Positions 42,357 through 50,773 of a DNA stretch of 64,000 nt are shown here, piece by piece. The notes beneath the pieces were generated by a model. The model was not told the DNA's origin and did no database searches. It worked only from the letters and a program-made list of their open reading frames with translations. The stretch's first letter is position 1. Each line of letters begins with the position of its first letter. The stretch is from Pelomonas cellulosilytica (GTDB lineage: Bacteria; Pseudomonadota; Gammaproteobacteria; Burkholderiales; Burkholderiaceae_C). The stretch spans positions 307,013 through 371,012 of the forward strand of contig NZ_JAJTWU010000004.1 in the NCBI RefSeq assembly GCF_021353265.1, read 5' to 3'. The position numbers and the translations under genes were made by a program.

Positions 42357-42362
42357 GGCCAT

Positions 42363-42620
42363 CTCCGTTGGTTGGCAGCCGTCCGGGGCGCGCGTACGCA
42401 CGCGCGCACCATCACCGGGCAAGATGCCAAGACGGAATCTTCCTCGGGCGCGACAAATGCACGCGTTCGAGTCGTCACTCATCAACGCGACAGCTGCCCC
42501 CTAAGCTAGGGGAAGGTCGACCGACAAGGATGTGGAGCGCTGCGGCCGCCGCGGGTAAACACCAATGCGGCACGCACCAACTTCGAGATCGATCTGGACG
42601 CAAGGCCGTAGGCTCGCAAC
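42363..42620. other. Divergent intergenic region between the giant gene and the oxidoreductase gene
   Basis: This 258-nt gap must hold the promoter of the giant gene (minus) and that of the oxidoreductase gene (plus). I see a small inverted repeat, CCCCTA-agc-TAGGGG, at 42498-42512, which could be an operator or a weak hairpin. I find no convincing -35/-10 pair by eye. Confidence 0.4.
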
Positions 42621-43718
42621 GTGGATCAGACAGACATTGCCGTCATTGGTGCAGGCGTCATCGGCCTTGCCGTCGCCCGCGAACTGGCTCAGCGCGGGCG
42701 CGAAGTCATCCTCATCGAGGCCGCATCAGCCATCGGCACCGGCATCTCGTCTCGCAACAGCGAGGTCGTGCACGCCGGCCTGTACTACCCGTCAGGCAGC
42801 CTCAAGGCGCAGTTGTGCGTGCGGGGACGGGCGCTGCTGTACCGCTACTGCGAGGCGCGAGGAATCGCACACCGACGCTGTGGCAAGCTGGTTGTCGCCA
42901 CACGGCATGAAGACCTGCAGCGGCTGGAAGCGCTGGCCGCCGACGGGGCGGCCAACGGTGTCGACGACCTGCGGCTGCTGGACCGCGCCGAAGCGCTGGC
43001 GTTCGAACCGGCGTTGCATGTCCAGGCTGCGCTGTTGTCGCCATCAAGCGGCATCGTCGACAGCCACGCGCTGATGACGTCGCTGCTGGCCGATGCCGAG
43101 GCCGGCGGCGCCACGCTGGCCCTCGCTAGCCCCGTGACGGGCGGCACGCGCGACGGCTGCGGCTGGCGGCTGCGCATCGGCAGCGAGGGCTTCGAGCTCG
43201 GCGCGCGGTATGTCGTCAATGCGACGGGCCTGTTCGCGGGTCGCGTGGCCCAGTCGCTTGGCGTGCCGACGCCAGCCCTGCGGTATGCGCGGGGCCACTA
43301 CTTCTCGCTGGCCGGACGGGCGCCGTTCTCACGCCTGATCTATCCGCTGCCGGTGGACGGCGGCCTGGGCGTGCACCTGACGCTGGACCTGGGAGGCCAA
43401 GCGCGCTTCGGGCCCGACGTGCAATGGTTGCCCGACGCCGATCCCGCTGCACTTCAATACACCGTCAACCCGGCGCTCGGCGCCGCATTTGAAGCCGAGG
43501 TGCGCCACTACTGGCCCGCGCTGCCGCCCGGTGTGCTGCAGCCGGCCTACAGCGGCATCCGGCCCAAGCTCAGCGGCCCGGGCGAGCCCGCCGCGGATTT
43601 CGTCATCGACGCGCCCGCACCGGGCCTCGTGCAACTGCTGGGTATCGAGTCACCCGGGCTGACGGCCGCGCTGGCGATCGCAGAGGTGGCCGCGGCCAGG
43701 CTCTTGCTCGACGAGTGA
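42621..43718 (+). CDS. FAD-dependent oxidoreductase, L-2-hydroxyglutarate oxidase-like (DAO family)
   Basis: A 365-aa protein of the D-amino-acid-oxidase/glycerol-3-phosphate-dehydrogenase flavoprotein family. The Rossmann FAD motif [18 protein letters not shown] is at residues 8-25 and ends in an acidic residue at the usual place (LIEA). The following [20 protein letters not shown] matches the L-2-hydroxyglutarate oxidase/dehydrogenase (LhgO/YgaF) subfamily, and [14 protein letters not shown] and the C-terminal YSGIRPKL also fit. The likely reaction is oxidation of a 2-hydroxy acid at a flavin; the exact substrate is not certain. Start is GTG at 42621, directly before the FAD motif; the ribosome site is weak. 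It is transcribed away from the giant gene and followed by decayed DNA, so it appears monocistronic. Confidence 0.85.
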   Translation: MDQTDIAVIGAGVIGLAVARELAQRGREVILIEAASAIGTGISSRNSEVVHAGLYYPSGSLKAQLCVRGRALLYRYCEARGIAHRRCGKLVVATRHEDLQRLEALAADGAANGVDDLRLLDRAEALAFEPALHVQAALLSPSSGIVDSHALMTSLLADAEAGGATLALASPVTGGTRDGCGWRLRIGSEGFELGARYVVNATGLFAGRVAQSLGVPTPALRYARGHYFSLAGRAPFSRLIYPLPVDGGLGVHLTLDLGGQARFGPDVQWLPDADPAALQYTVNPALGAAFEAEVRHYWPALPPGVLQPAYSGIRPKLSGPGEPAADFVIDAPAPGLVQLLGIESPGLTAALAIAEVAAARLLLDE

Positions 43719-44071
43719 GTTGACGGCGCGCGTTGGCGAAGGTCAAACGCTCGGCGCAGGGGGCTAGGCGCCGTCGACAGGTTCTGCGTGTCGGCAGAGC
43801 CAGGCGACGTACGGGATCTTGCCCAGCGGCCGGCTGTAGCGCTGCTTCTTGAAAGTCAGACGCACACGGCCAAGTCGCGGCGTTTCCACGTCAACCTGCA
43901 TCTCATCATGGAGCGTGCAGGCAGGATCCGGCAGGGATCGGCCGGCTTGCGCGATGCACTGGCCCGGCACACGCGCCAGCAAGCCATCGCCCACTGGGGT
44001 AGCGCACCGCGGCGCGATCTCATTGGAGGAGCGGTTGGTCATGCCGACATCCTGCGCCCTCGCTGGCTCAC
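43719..44071. other. Non-coding or degenerate stretch after the oxidoreductase gene
   Basis: No intact gene is recognisable. A minus-strand frame ends at 43764 with LTFKKQRYSRPLGKIPYVAW, which reads like a protein rather than an antisense shadow, but I cannot name the family and find no good start. It may be another gene remnant like those to its right. Confidence 0.35.
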
Positions 44072-44260
44072 CAAGTGAGCCTCCATGCCGCACGCTATCA
44101 GCGAGTCGGCCAGGCCGTTGAGGTCGTCGGTCATCGTGCCGAGCCCCCGCACCGGTGCATCTGTTCTATGCGACAGCACCGCCACCCAGTGGCTCGAAGC
44201 GCACACGTCGATCCCCGCCGCGCTGGGAAATAACCAGTCCTCTCTCTGGCGCATTGGCAT
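44072..44260 (-). pseudogene. IS110-family transposase remnant (N-terminal part only)
   Basis: The minus strand encodes about 63 residues that match the N-terminus of IS110-type DEDD transposases: AGIDVCASSHWVAV, then PVRGLGTMTDDLNGLADSLI and ACGMEA. Intact members continue with a segment like VAMESTGVYW and more than 250 further residues; here the match stops abruptly. The first acidic residue (GID) is kept, but the rest of the DEDD site and the C-terminal Tnp20 domain are gone. No IS ends are visible. This is a dead fragment. Confidence 0.65.
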
Positions 44261-44305
44261 GCTCTTTCCACCATCGTTGATGAACGGCAGCGCCATGGGA
44301 AGCGT

Positions 44306-44466
44306 CGAAACCGCCTGGCCCGGGAGCTCGGGCAGTCGGTGCAACAGCACAAGCCCTTCCGTCGATTCAGGGACGTGCTGACTGCGCACCAGGCGCAACG
44401 CGAGGTCTGGTTCGCCTTCGAACGCCAGGCCATGGAGGCGGTCACGCAGCGGTGGTGCGAGGACCA
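44306..44466 (+). pseudogene. UPF0158-family C-terminal remnant
   Basis: The plus strand encodes RNRLARELGQSVQQHKPF, then RRFRDVLTAHQAQREVWFAF and WCEDHGV. This fits the C-terminus of the UPF0158 family (typical pattern GAFRRFKDVL...R..WF.F), a family of unknown function. The N-terminal two thirds are missing: the sequence upstream belongs to the IS110 fragment on the other strand. The frame runs on past the expected end, consistent with decay. Confidence 0.5.
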
Positions 44467-44504
44467 TGGCGTCTCGCCCCGACGTGCCGCCCAGCCGAGC
44501 GAGC

Positions 44505-44840
44505 CTAAGCTCCGAGTCGCGTCAGATCGTCGAGGTCCGCCCGTCGCTGCGCGACCCTGCGCTCGTAGCTCGCCTGATTCTTGGTGCATACCAGCACGTG
44601 AGGACTGCCCTTGCGCTCGATGCTGCAGTCGACGTCGTGGTGGACCCGACGGATTGATTCCTCGACGTGACGGCGATCGGCCTCGCGAGCCTTGAAGCGC
44701 CAGACCTCCTGGTTGGCACTTTGCAGGAAGCGGCCCAGCGCCAGGCAGTGCTCGCAGCGACAGCTGATCCGTGCCTCGCGCCGCCAATCCGCAGGCGGTG
44801 CCAAGTCAATTGAGCAGCGTGTGCGCAGGTGGTCCAACAC
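44505..44840 (-). pseudogene. C-terminal fragment of a conserved hypothetical protein (CxxC ... SPxxLVCTKN type)
   Basis: The minus strand encodes about 110 residues with CRCEHCLALGRFL, then WRFKAREADRRHVEESIRR, and ending GSPHVLVCTKNQASYERR...RRADLDDLTRLGA before a stop. I recognise this as the C-terminal domain of a family of large hypothetical proteins, sometimes next to oxygenase-like sequence, but cannot name a function. No N-terminal part is present; upstream the frame becomes low-complexity and meets the tRNA-His terminator. It is a remnant, not a functional gene. Confidence 0.5.
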
Positions 44841-44938
44841 AGCAGCCCTCAGCCGCAGGCAGGCCGGCCGGCCGGCCGGTTCAGCAGCGTGGGCCGCTCG
44901 GCGAGACGGCGCAAGGCCGGTGGCGTGCCCCTGAAACG

Positions 44939-44964
44939 AAACAAGGACCCGAAGGTCCTTGTTT
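44939..44964 (-). terminator. Rho-independent terminator downstream of tRNA-His
   Basis: A perfect inverted repeat pairs AACAAGGACC-type arms at 44939-44949 and 54-64 around a 4-nt loop. Read on the minus strand the loop is TTCG and the stem is followed by TTTCGTTT. It sits about 15 nt after the CCA end of tRNA-His. The T run on the plus strand also allows termination in the other direction. Confidence 0.75.
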
Positions 44965-44978
44965 TTACTAGCACTTTT

Positions 44979-45054
44979 TGGGGTGGCTGATGGGACTCGA
45001 ACCCACGACAACAGGAATCACAATCCTGGACTCTACCAACTGAGCTACAGCCAC
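44979..45054 (-). tRNA. tRNA-His (anticodon GTG)
   Basis: On the minus strand a full cloverleaf reads GTGGCTG (acceptor), a D arm, an anticodon stem around TTGTGAT with anticodon GTG, the T arm GGGTTCGAGTCCC, and the acceptor partner CAGCCAC. The base before the 5' end (45055) is G, as required for the extra G-1 of tRNA-His. The discriminator is C73 and the CCA end is encoded. It lies just downstream of ppiD. Confidence 0.96.
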
Positions 45055-45082
45055 CGCAGAGCCAACTAGTATAGCGCAGAAA

Positions 45083-46996
45083 TCAGGGTGCGCTTGCGGC
45101 AGATGCAGGTGCAGCCACTTTGATGACCGCTTTGTACTGAGACTTCAATGCCCCCAGGTAGGCCTCGCTCTCGGCGCGAGCCCAGACGGAGGCGTATTGC
45201 TGGCTGGCGCGCTTGTCGTCGATGACGGCGGCGTCGCGGGGTTGCAGCTGGTTGATGCGCACGACGACGTAGCTGCCGTCGTCGGCCGGCACGCCGACAG
45301 CCGTCGGCAGCTTGGCGGCGTCGGCACCCAGCACGGCCTCCAACTGGGCACGGGTCAGGTTGGCCGGCTTGGCGCGAGACACCGTGACGGCGGCGTCCAG
45401 GCCGGCCGTGTCGGCCGCGTTGGCCTTCAGCGTGGCCAGGCGGGCCTCGCCGGCCTTCTTGGTTTCCGCCGTCGCGAGCTTGCGGACGAGTTGCTCGCGC
45501 ACCTTGTCCTTCACGTCGGCCAGCGGCGGCACGCGTGCCGGGTTGTACTGGACGACACGCGCCGACACGAGCTGGCTGGGGCCGGTCTCGACGGCTTCAG
45601 TGTTGCGCTTGTTGCGCAGCACCTCGGCGCCGAAAACGGCATCCAGCAGCTTGGCGGAAGCCAGCGGACCCACGGCACCAGGCTGGGCCTGACGGGTGAC
45701 GGTCGCAGTCTGAACCTGCAGCTTGAGCTTGTCTGCAGCCGGCTGGAGGCTGTCAGACTGCTCGTAGACGAGGTTACCGAACTGCTCGGCAGCTTCGGTA
45801 TAGCGACGCTGCGCGAGCTGCTTGCGCACCTCGTTCTCGACCTCGGCGCGCACGGCGTCGAAGGGCTTCTTCTCGCCGCCGCGGGCGCCGGTCAGCTGGA
45901 TGATGTGGTAGCCATAGTCCGTCTCCACAAGGTTGCTGATCTCGCCCTGCTTCATCGCATAGACGGCCGCATCGAACTCCTTGACCATGGCGCCGCGGCC
46001 GAAGAAGTCAAGGTCGCCGCCATTGGCCGCCGAGCCCTCGTCCTGCGAGTTCTTCTTTGCCAGCTCGGCAAAGGAAGCAGGGTTCTTGCGCACCTGGGCC
46101 AGCAGGTCTTCGGCCTTGGCTTTCGCCTTGGCGCGCTCCTCGGCCGGCGCGCTACGGTCCACCTTGATGAGGATGTGACTGGCGCGGCGCTCTTCCGGCA
46201 CGCCGTAGCGCGACGCGTTCTGCTCGTAGTAGTCGTGCAGGTCCTTGTCGGTGAAGGTCACGTCCTTCTTCAACGCCTCGACGTCGAGCACGAGGTACTG
46301 GATCTGCGCAGACTCGGGCAACTGGAACTTCGCCGCGTTGGCGGGCTCCTTGTAGAAGGCCTCGATGTCGGCGTCGCCGGGATTGAGCTTGGCGGCGAAG
46401 TCCTTCACGTCGAAGCGCTGGAACTGCACCTCGCGCTGCTGCAGCAGCGAGTCAAAGGCCAACTTGGCGTTGGCCGCACCGGCGACGGTGGAGGTCTCAA
46501 CCGGTGAGACGACCTGGCGCAGGCCGTAGTCCTGACGCAGCCGCTCCAGGAAACCCGACGGCGTCAGGCCCTGCGCGGCCAGCAGGCCCTTGTTGACGGT
46601 GCCGTCCGGGTTGCGCAGGAAGGCGAACTGCGGGTCAGCCCAGAACCGGGCGCTCGTCGCCTCGACGCTGGGCGTGAAGTGCTGGTGGTCCGCGGCGGCC
46701 TGCAGCGTTCGCTGCGTCACCAGCGTCTCCAGCGCGCGGTGCTTGACCTCGGGCGTGTCCAGCAGCTTGGCGTCGATGCCGGGGCTCTGGCGGCGGATGT
46801 TGTCCGCCTGCTCGCGCTGGGCGACGTCCCATTCCGCCTGGGTGATCTTTCGGCCATCGACGCTGGCCACGCCGGCATTGGCGCCGCCCATCATGCTCGT
46901 GTAGCCCTGCATGCCGACAAAGGCGAAGGACGGCAGGATCAGCAGCAGCAGGATGAACTGGAACAGGCGGTTGTGCTGGCGGACGAAATCGAACAT
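45083..46996 (-). CDS. ppiD: Periplasmic chaperone / peptidyl-prolyl cis-trans isomerase D
   Basis: A 637-aa inner-membrane-anchored periplasmic folding factor acting on newly exported proteins. The N-terminus has a short cytoplasmic stretch (MFDFVRQHNR), then one membrane helix around residues 12-33 (FQFILLLLILPSFAFVGMQG). A SurA-N-like chaperone region follows, then one parvulin domain at about residues 265-365 with ASHILIK, FAELAKKNSQDEGSAANGG and the end YGYHIIQL, and a long C-terminal domain. Length fits PpiD. The order hupB–tRNA-Val–ppiD on the same strand matches the usual betaproteobacterial arrangement. A strong inverted repeat lies just upstream. It may help fold outer-membrane and exported proteins; a link to the giant protein is speculation. 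Confidence 0.95.
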   Translation of the reverse strand: MFDFVRQHNRLFQFILLLLILPSFAFVGMQGYTSMMGGANAGVASVDGRKITQAEWDVAQREQADNIRRQSPGIDAKLLDTPEVKHRALETLVTQRTLQAAADHQHFTPSVEATSARFWADPQFAFLRNPDGTVNKGLLAAQGLTPSGFLERLRQDYGLRQVVSPVETSTVAGAANAKLAFDSLLQQREVQFQRFDVKDFAAKLNPGDADIEAFYKEPANAAKFQLPESAQIQYLVLDVEALKKDVTFTDKDLHDYYEQNASRYGVPEERRASHILIKVDRSAPAEERAKAKAKAEDLLAQVRKNPASFAELAKKNSQDEGSAANGGDLDFFGRGAMVKEFDAAVYAMKQGEISNLVETDYGYHIIQLTGARGGEKKPFDAVRAEVENEVRKQLAQRRYTEAAEQFGNLVYEQSDSLQPAADKLKLQVQTATVTRQAQPGAVGPLASAKLLDAVFGAEVLRNKRNTEAVETGPSQLVSARVVQYNPARVPPLADVKDKVREQLVRKLATAETKKAGEARLATLKANAADTAGLDAAVTVSRAKPANLTRAQLEAVLGADAAKLPTAVGVPADDGSYVVVRINQLQPRDAAVIDDKRASQQYASVWARAESEAYLGALKSQYKAVIKVAAPASAASAP

Positions 46997-47025
46997 CTCG
47001 GAGAACCTTGAAGGATCAAACGCAA

Positions 47026-47051
47026 CGAAGGCGAACCGTGGTTCGCCTTCG
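47026..47051 (-). other. Perfect hairpin between tRNA-Val and ppiD
   Basis: CGAAGGCGAAC and its exact complement face each other around a 4-nt loop. There is only a weak T-rich tail on the minus strand. It could be an attenuator, a processing signal between the tRNA and the ppiD message, or a weak terminator. Confidence 0.55.
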
Positions 47052-47103
47052 AGGGGAGCCGCATTCTAGATGCGGCTCGACGGCCTGCCATGCAGGGGTC
47101 GGG

Positions 47104-47179
47104 TGGTGGGCGCTGACGGGCTCGAACCGCCGACAATCTCCGTGTAAGGGAGGTGCTCTACCAACTGAGCTAAGCGCCC
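47104..47179 (-). tRNA. tRNA-Val (anticodon TAC)
   Basis: On the minus strand the cloverleaf has acceptor GGGCGCT/AGCGCCC, D arm TAGCTCAGTTGGTAGAGCA, anticodon stem CTCCC/GGGAG-type pairing around the loop CTTACAC with anticodon TAC, T arm GGTTCGAGCC, discriminator A and an encoded CCA. It lies 17 nt after the hupB stop and before ppiD. Confidence 0.96.
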
Positions 47180-47196
47180 GGTGACCGGGGAAGAAA

Positions 47197-47469
47197 TCAG
47201 TTCACGGCGTCCTTGAGGGCTTTGCCGGGCTTGAACTTCGGCACCTTTGCGGACTTGATCTTGATCGCTTCGTTCGTGCGCGGGTTGCGACCCGTCCGAG
47301 CGGCCCGCTTCGTCACGCTGAACGTACCGAAGCCTACCAGGGAAACGGTGCCATTCTTCTTCAGCGTCGTCTTGACGCCGCCGATGACGGCTTCGAGCGC
47401 GCGGCCGGCAGCGGCCTTCGAAATGTCGGCCTGCTTGGCGATGTGCTCGATCAGTTCAGACTTGTTCAC
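47197..47469 (-). CDS. hupB: DNA-binding protein HU-beta
   Basis: A 90-aa histone-like nucleoid protein. It begins [22 protein letters not shown] and contains the HU/IHF signature [20 protein letters not shown], with the proline-tipped DNA-binding arm (RNP) and the C-terminal helix [14 protein letters not shown]. The length is exact for HU. The start codon is GTG (47469), fixed by the conserved N-terminus, with a G-rich stretch just upstream. It heads the hupB–tRNA-Val–ppiD row. HU bends DNA and affects replication and transcription genome-wide. Confidence 0.97.
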   Translation of the reverse strand: MNKSELIEHIAKQADISKAAAGRALEAVIGGVKTTLKKNGTVSLVGFGTFSVTKRAARTGRNPRTNEAIKIKSAKVPKFKPGKALKDAVN

Positions 47470-47636
47470 TCGTGCCCCCAGGTTGGACGAATTCAGCGGA
47501 CTCCCGCGTATGGCAGGAGCTTGTATGGGGCCAGTTGAACGGCCAGGGCTCGCGCGGGGAAGCGGATTCTAGACGCGCGTTCGTCAGCCGGCGGGCCGGG
47601 AAAAGTCCCGATACAACTCGGCCCCCTCGAACGCGG

Positions 47637-48203
47637 TCATCGGGCCTTGGCGCGGATCTCCGGCAAGGCCTTCTGGAGGTAATAGACCATGGACCAGATG
47701 GTCAGCACGACGGCCGCATAGATCAGCCACGTGCCGCAGACGCGGGTCGGGACGACGTCGAACAAACGACCGTCGTAGAGCAGGAACGGAATGGCGATCA
47801 TCTGCACGGTGGTCTTGAGCTTGCCGACCATGTGCACCGCGACGCTGCGCGACGCCCCGATCTGCGCCATCCACTCGCGCAGCGCAGAAATCGCGATCTC
47901 GCGGCCGATGATGACCAGCGCCACGAAGTCCTCGACGCGGCCCAGCTTCAGCAGCACGAGGAGCGACGAGCACACCAGGAACTTGTCGGCGACCGGATCG
48001 AGGAAGGCGCCGAACGACGACGTCTGGTTCAGGCGACGCGCCAGGTAGCCGTCCAGCCAGTCGGTCAACGCGACGACGATGAACAGCGTCGTCGCGAACA
48101 GGTTCTGGTGCGCGCGGGTCAGATCCAAGTAGAACACCCCGACGATCAGCGGGATGGCCACGATGCGGGCCCAGGTCAGCAGAGTCGGGAGCGTCAGGAA
48201 CAT
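47637..48203 (-). CDS. pgsA: CDP-diacylglycerol–glycerol-3-phosphate 3-phosphatidyltransferase
   Basis: A 188-aa integral membrane enzyme that makes phosphatidylglycerophosphate from CDP-diacylglycerol and glycerol-3-phosphate, the committed step to phosphatidylglycerol and cardiolipin. The CDP-alcohol phosphatidyltransferase motif is complete: DGYLARRLNQTSSFGAFLDP followed by VADK, i.e. D-G-x2-A-R-x8-G-x3-D-x3-D. Several hydrophobic helices cover the rest, and the length fits. It lies 24 nt after the TonB-like gene and in line with uvrC; the uvrC–pgsA neighbourhood is common in proteobacteria. The start is the ATG before FLTLPTLLTWARI, the family's usual N-terminus. Confidence 0.95.
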   Translation of the reverse strand: MFLTLPTLLTWARIVAIPLIVGVFYLDLTRAHQNLFATTLFIVVALTDWLDGYLARRLNQTSSFGAFLDPVADKFLVCSSLLVLLKLGRVEDFVALVIIGREIAISALREWMAQIGASRSVAVHMVGKLKTTVQMIAIPFLLYDGRLFDVVPTRVCGTWLIYAAVVLTIWSMVYYLQKALPEIRAKAR

Positions 48204-48227
48204 AGGGGCATTGTGCCGGGGCGGCAG

Positions 48228-48746
48228 TCAGTCGAGGCTGCGCGGCTTGAAGCGGCGGTTCTCGTCGAACAGGAAGGTCTCCGTGAACTTCCACGGCTCG
48301 GGCATGCGGCGCACGTCGCCGAAGGGCGCAGCGCGGTGGATGGCGTCGATGGCCATCTGTAGCGTCTCGGGGCCGTACTTCGGCGGCCGGATGACGTTGA
48401 TCTTGCGCACGCTGCCGTCAGCCTTCACCTCTACGTCCACGACGATGACGGTCAGCAGGTGCGGTGGCGCGGGCGTGGTGTAGCTGCGCTCCGGGTTGGC
48501 CTGCACAAGGCGCTCGGCCGCCTGACGGCGCAGCTCGTCATGCGTGCGCACTGCCTTGGGCGAAGGCATGCCGGCCGGCTTGGGCGCCATCGCAGCGGCA
48601 GCTGGCGCGGGTGCGGCCGCCACCACGGGCGACTGTGGCGGTGCGGGAGCTGGCACCGGCGCCGGCGCCCGTGGCCCGCCGCAAGCGGCGAGCACGGGTC
48701 CGATCAGCCAGTGAGCGGCACGCTTGGCGCGGTCGATGAGGGACAT
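48228..48746 (-). CDS. TonB C-terminal-domain lipoprotein (energy-transduction-like), function unassigned
   Basis: A 172-aa protein. The N-terminal 22 residues form a short basic and hydrophobic leader ending in VLAACGG, a plausible lipobox with Cys22. A Pro/Ala-rich linker (about residues 25-65) follows, then a domain with VDVEVKADGSVRKINVIRPP, the strand pattern typical of TonB C-terminal-like folds. It is shorter than TonB proper and its anchor looks lipidic, so a true role in TonB-dependent uptake is uncertain; a periplasmic linker protein is an alternative. It sits between uvrC and pgsA on the same strand and is probably co-transcribed with them. Confidence 0.72.
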   Translation of the reverse strand: MSLIDRAKRAAHWLIGPVLAACGGPRAPAPVPAPAPPQSPVVAAAPAPAAAAMAPKPAGMPSPKAVRTHDELRRQAAERLVQANPERSYTTPAPPHLLTVIVVDVEVKADGSVRKINVIRPPKYGPETLQMAIDAIHRAAPFGDVRRMPEPWKFTETFLFDENRRFKPRSLD

Positions 48747-48815
48747 GCGGCTCCTTGGGGTTCGTCGTTGCTCTGCGCAGGGCGCGATCTTCGGCGAGTT
48801 CGCGCGTTCTGCACT

Positions 48816-50732
48816 TCAGTGCAGCGCGCGATAGATATCCTCGGCGAGTTCGCGCGAAATGCCTTTGACGCTCGCCAATTCGTCAACGCTTGCACCGGCC
48901 ACGCCGCGCACGCCGCCAAAGCGCTGCAGCAGCTGCGAGCGTTTCTTGGGACCCACGCCCGGCACGTCCTCCAGCCGCGAACCGCCCGTGCGCGTCGCCG
49001 CACGTTTGGCGCGCATGCCAGTGATGGCGAAGCGGTGGGCCTCGTCGCGGATCTGGGCGACCAGCATCAGCGCAGCCGAGTCGCGGCCCAGGTAGACCTT
49101 CTCGCGGCCGTCGGCAAACACCAGCTCTTCCAGCCCGACCTTGCGGCCCTCGCCTTTTTCCACGCCGGCAATGAGACTGAGGTCGAGCCCCAGCTCCTCG
49201 AACACCTCACGCGCCATGCTGACCTGGCCTCGCCCGCCGTCCACCAGCACGAGATCGGGCAGGCGGCCGGTGCCGAGCTGCGCCGCCTCGGCGAGTTTGC
49301 TATAGCGGCGGGTCAGCACCTGACGCATGGCCGCGTAATCGTCGCCGCCGATGACGCCCTCGATGTTGTAGCGCCGGTACTGGCTACTCTGCATCTGGTG
49401 GTTCTCGAAGACGACGCAACTGGCCATCGTCGCCTCGCCGGCGGTGTGGCTGATGTCGAAGCACTCGACGCGGAAGTTGTCGATCTCGGCGACGGAAAGG
49501 TCCAGCGCATCGACCAGCGCTCTTGTACGCGCCTGCTGCGAGCCCTCCTCGGCCAGCAGCCGCGCCAGTGCCAGCTCGGCCCCCTTGACACACATCTCCT
49601 GCCACACGCGCCGCTGGCCGCGCGGCTGTGCCTGCACCGTCACGCGGCTGCCGGCCTGCGCGCCCAGCGCCTCGGCGAGCTCCGGATCCACCGCATCGCT
49701 GACGACGATGAGCCCCGGCACCGGCGACGCGAGGTAATGCTGCGCGATGAAGGCCTCCAGCACCTGGCGCTCGGGCGACAGGCGCTCCTCGTCGTCGAGC
49801 TGCAGCGCCGTTGCGTCGTCGACATGCTTAGGGAAGAACGCGCGGTCGCCGAGGTGCCGCCCGCCACGGACCATGGCGAGGTTCACGCAGGCCTTGCCGC
49901 CCTGCACCTTCACGGCCAGGATGTCCACGTCACGGTCTCGGCCGGTCGCGCTGCTTTCCTCGATGACCTGCTGCTGCAGCACCTTGGACAGCGCCTGGAT
50001 CTGGTTGCGCACCTCGGCGGCCAGCTCGTAGCGCTGGGCCTCGGCGAAGGCCATCATCTGGGTCTGCAACGACGCCATCACCTCGTCGGTCTCGCCGCGC
50101 AGAAAGCGCTCGGCGCTGTGCACGTCGCGCGCGTACTCGGGCGTCTGGCCCAGCGGCACGCAGGGTGCGGAGCAGCGCTTGATCTGGTGCAGCAGGCAGG
50201 GCCGGCTGCGGTTGTTGAAGACGCTGTCCTCGCAGGTGCGCAGCTTGAAGACTTTCTGCATCAGCTGGATGGACTCCTTGACCGCCCAGGCGCTCGGGAA
50301 CGGTCCGAAGTACTGATGCCGCTTGTCCACCGCGCCGCGGTAGTAAGCCATGCGCGGCCAGGCGTGCGACGTGATCTTCAGGTAGGGGTAGCTCTTGTCG
50401 TCGCGGAACAGGATGTTGAACCGCGGGTTGAGCGCCTTGATGAGGTTGTTCTCCAACAGCAGCGCCTCGGCCTCGGTGCGCACGACGGTCGTCTCCAGCC
50501 GCGCGATGCGCGACACCATGACGCCGATGCGCGGGTCGCTGTGGCTCTTTTGGAAGTAGCTGCTGACGCGCCTCTTGAGGTCCTTGGCCTTTCCGACGTA
50601 GAGCACCTCGCCCTTGGCGTCGAAGTAGCGGTAGACGCCCGGCAGCGCCGGCAGTGCGTTGACTTCGCCGAGCAGCTTGTCGCGCAGTTCGCGTTCGGTG
50701 ACGGCCGTGTCAGAAGGAGAGGCGGTGGGCAT
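48816..50732 (-). CDS. uvrC: Excinuclease ABC subunit C
   Basis: A 638-aa nucleotide-excision-repair nuclease that makes the two incisions around UvrB-bound lesions. An N-terminal GIY-YIG domain reads [20 protein letters not shown] (residues about 30-50). A UVR motif for UvrB contact lies near residues 210-245 ([20 protein letters not shown]). The UvrC RNase H-like domain contains FDISHTAGE and LVDGGRGQ. Two C-terminal helix-hairpin-helix motifs ([17 protein letters not shown] and [13 protein letters not shown]) bind DNA. The length is typical. It is divergent from earP with a 41-nt gap that must hold both promoters. Confidence 0.97.
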   Translation of the reverse strand: MPTASPSDTAVTERELRDKLLGEVNALPALPGVYRYFDAKGEVLYVGKAKDLKRRVSSYFQKSHSDPRIGVMVSRIARLETTVVRTEAEALLLENNLIKALNPRFNILFRDDKSYPYLKITSHAWPRMAYYRGAVDKRHQYFGPFPSAWAVKESIQLMQKVFKLRTCEDSVFNNRSRPCLLHQIKRCSAPCVPLGQTPEYARDVHSAERFLRGETDEVMASLQTQMMAFAEAQRYELAAEVRNQIQALSKVLQQQVIEESSATGRDRDVDILAVKVQGGKACVNLAMVRGGRHLGDRAFFPKHVDDATALQLDDEERLSPERQVLEAFIAQHYLASPVPGLIVVSDAVDPELAEALGAQAGSRVTVQAQPRGQRRVWQEMCVKGAELALARLLAEEGSQQARTRALVDALDLSVAEIDNFRVECFDISHTAGEATMASCVVFENHQMQSSQYRRYNIEGVIGGDDYAAMRQVLTRRYSKLAEAAQLGTGRLPDLVLVDGGRGQVSMAREVFEELGLDLSLIAGVEKGEGRKVGLEELVFADGREKVYLGRDSAALMLVAQIRDEAHRFAITGMRAKRAATRTGGSRLEDVPGVGPKKRSQLLQRFGGVRGVAGASVDELASVKGISRELAEDIYRALH

Positions 50733-50773
50733 CCACCGGATTTTGGCCCGGGAGTGCCGGGGACAATGGCGCG

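Noticed and set aside
42357-42362. Alternative ATG at 42362 for the giant gene.
   Set aside because: It is in frame but directly abuts the GGAG; the ATG at 42356 has a normal 6-nt spacing.
44039-44467. A 142-codon minus-strand frame as an intact gene.
   Set aside because: Only residues about 70-132 look like protein (IS110 N-terminus); the rest is antisense to the UPF0158-like remnant.
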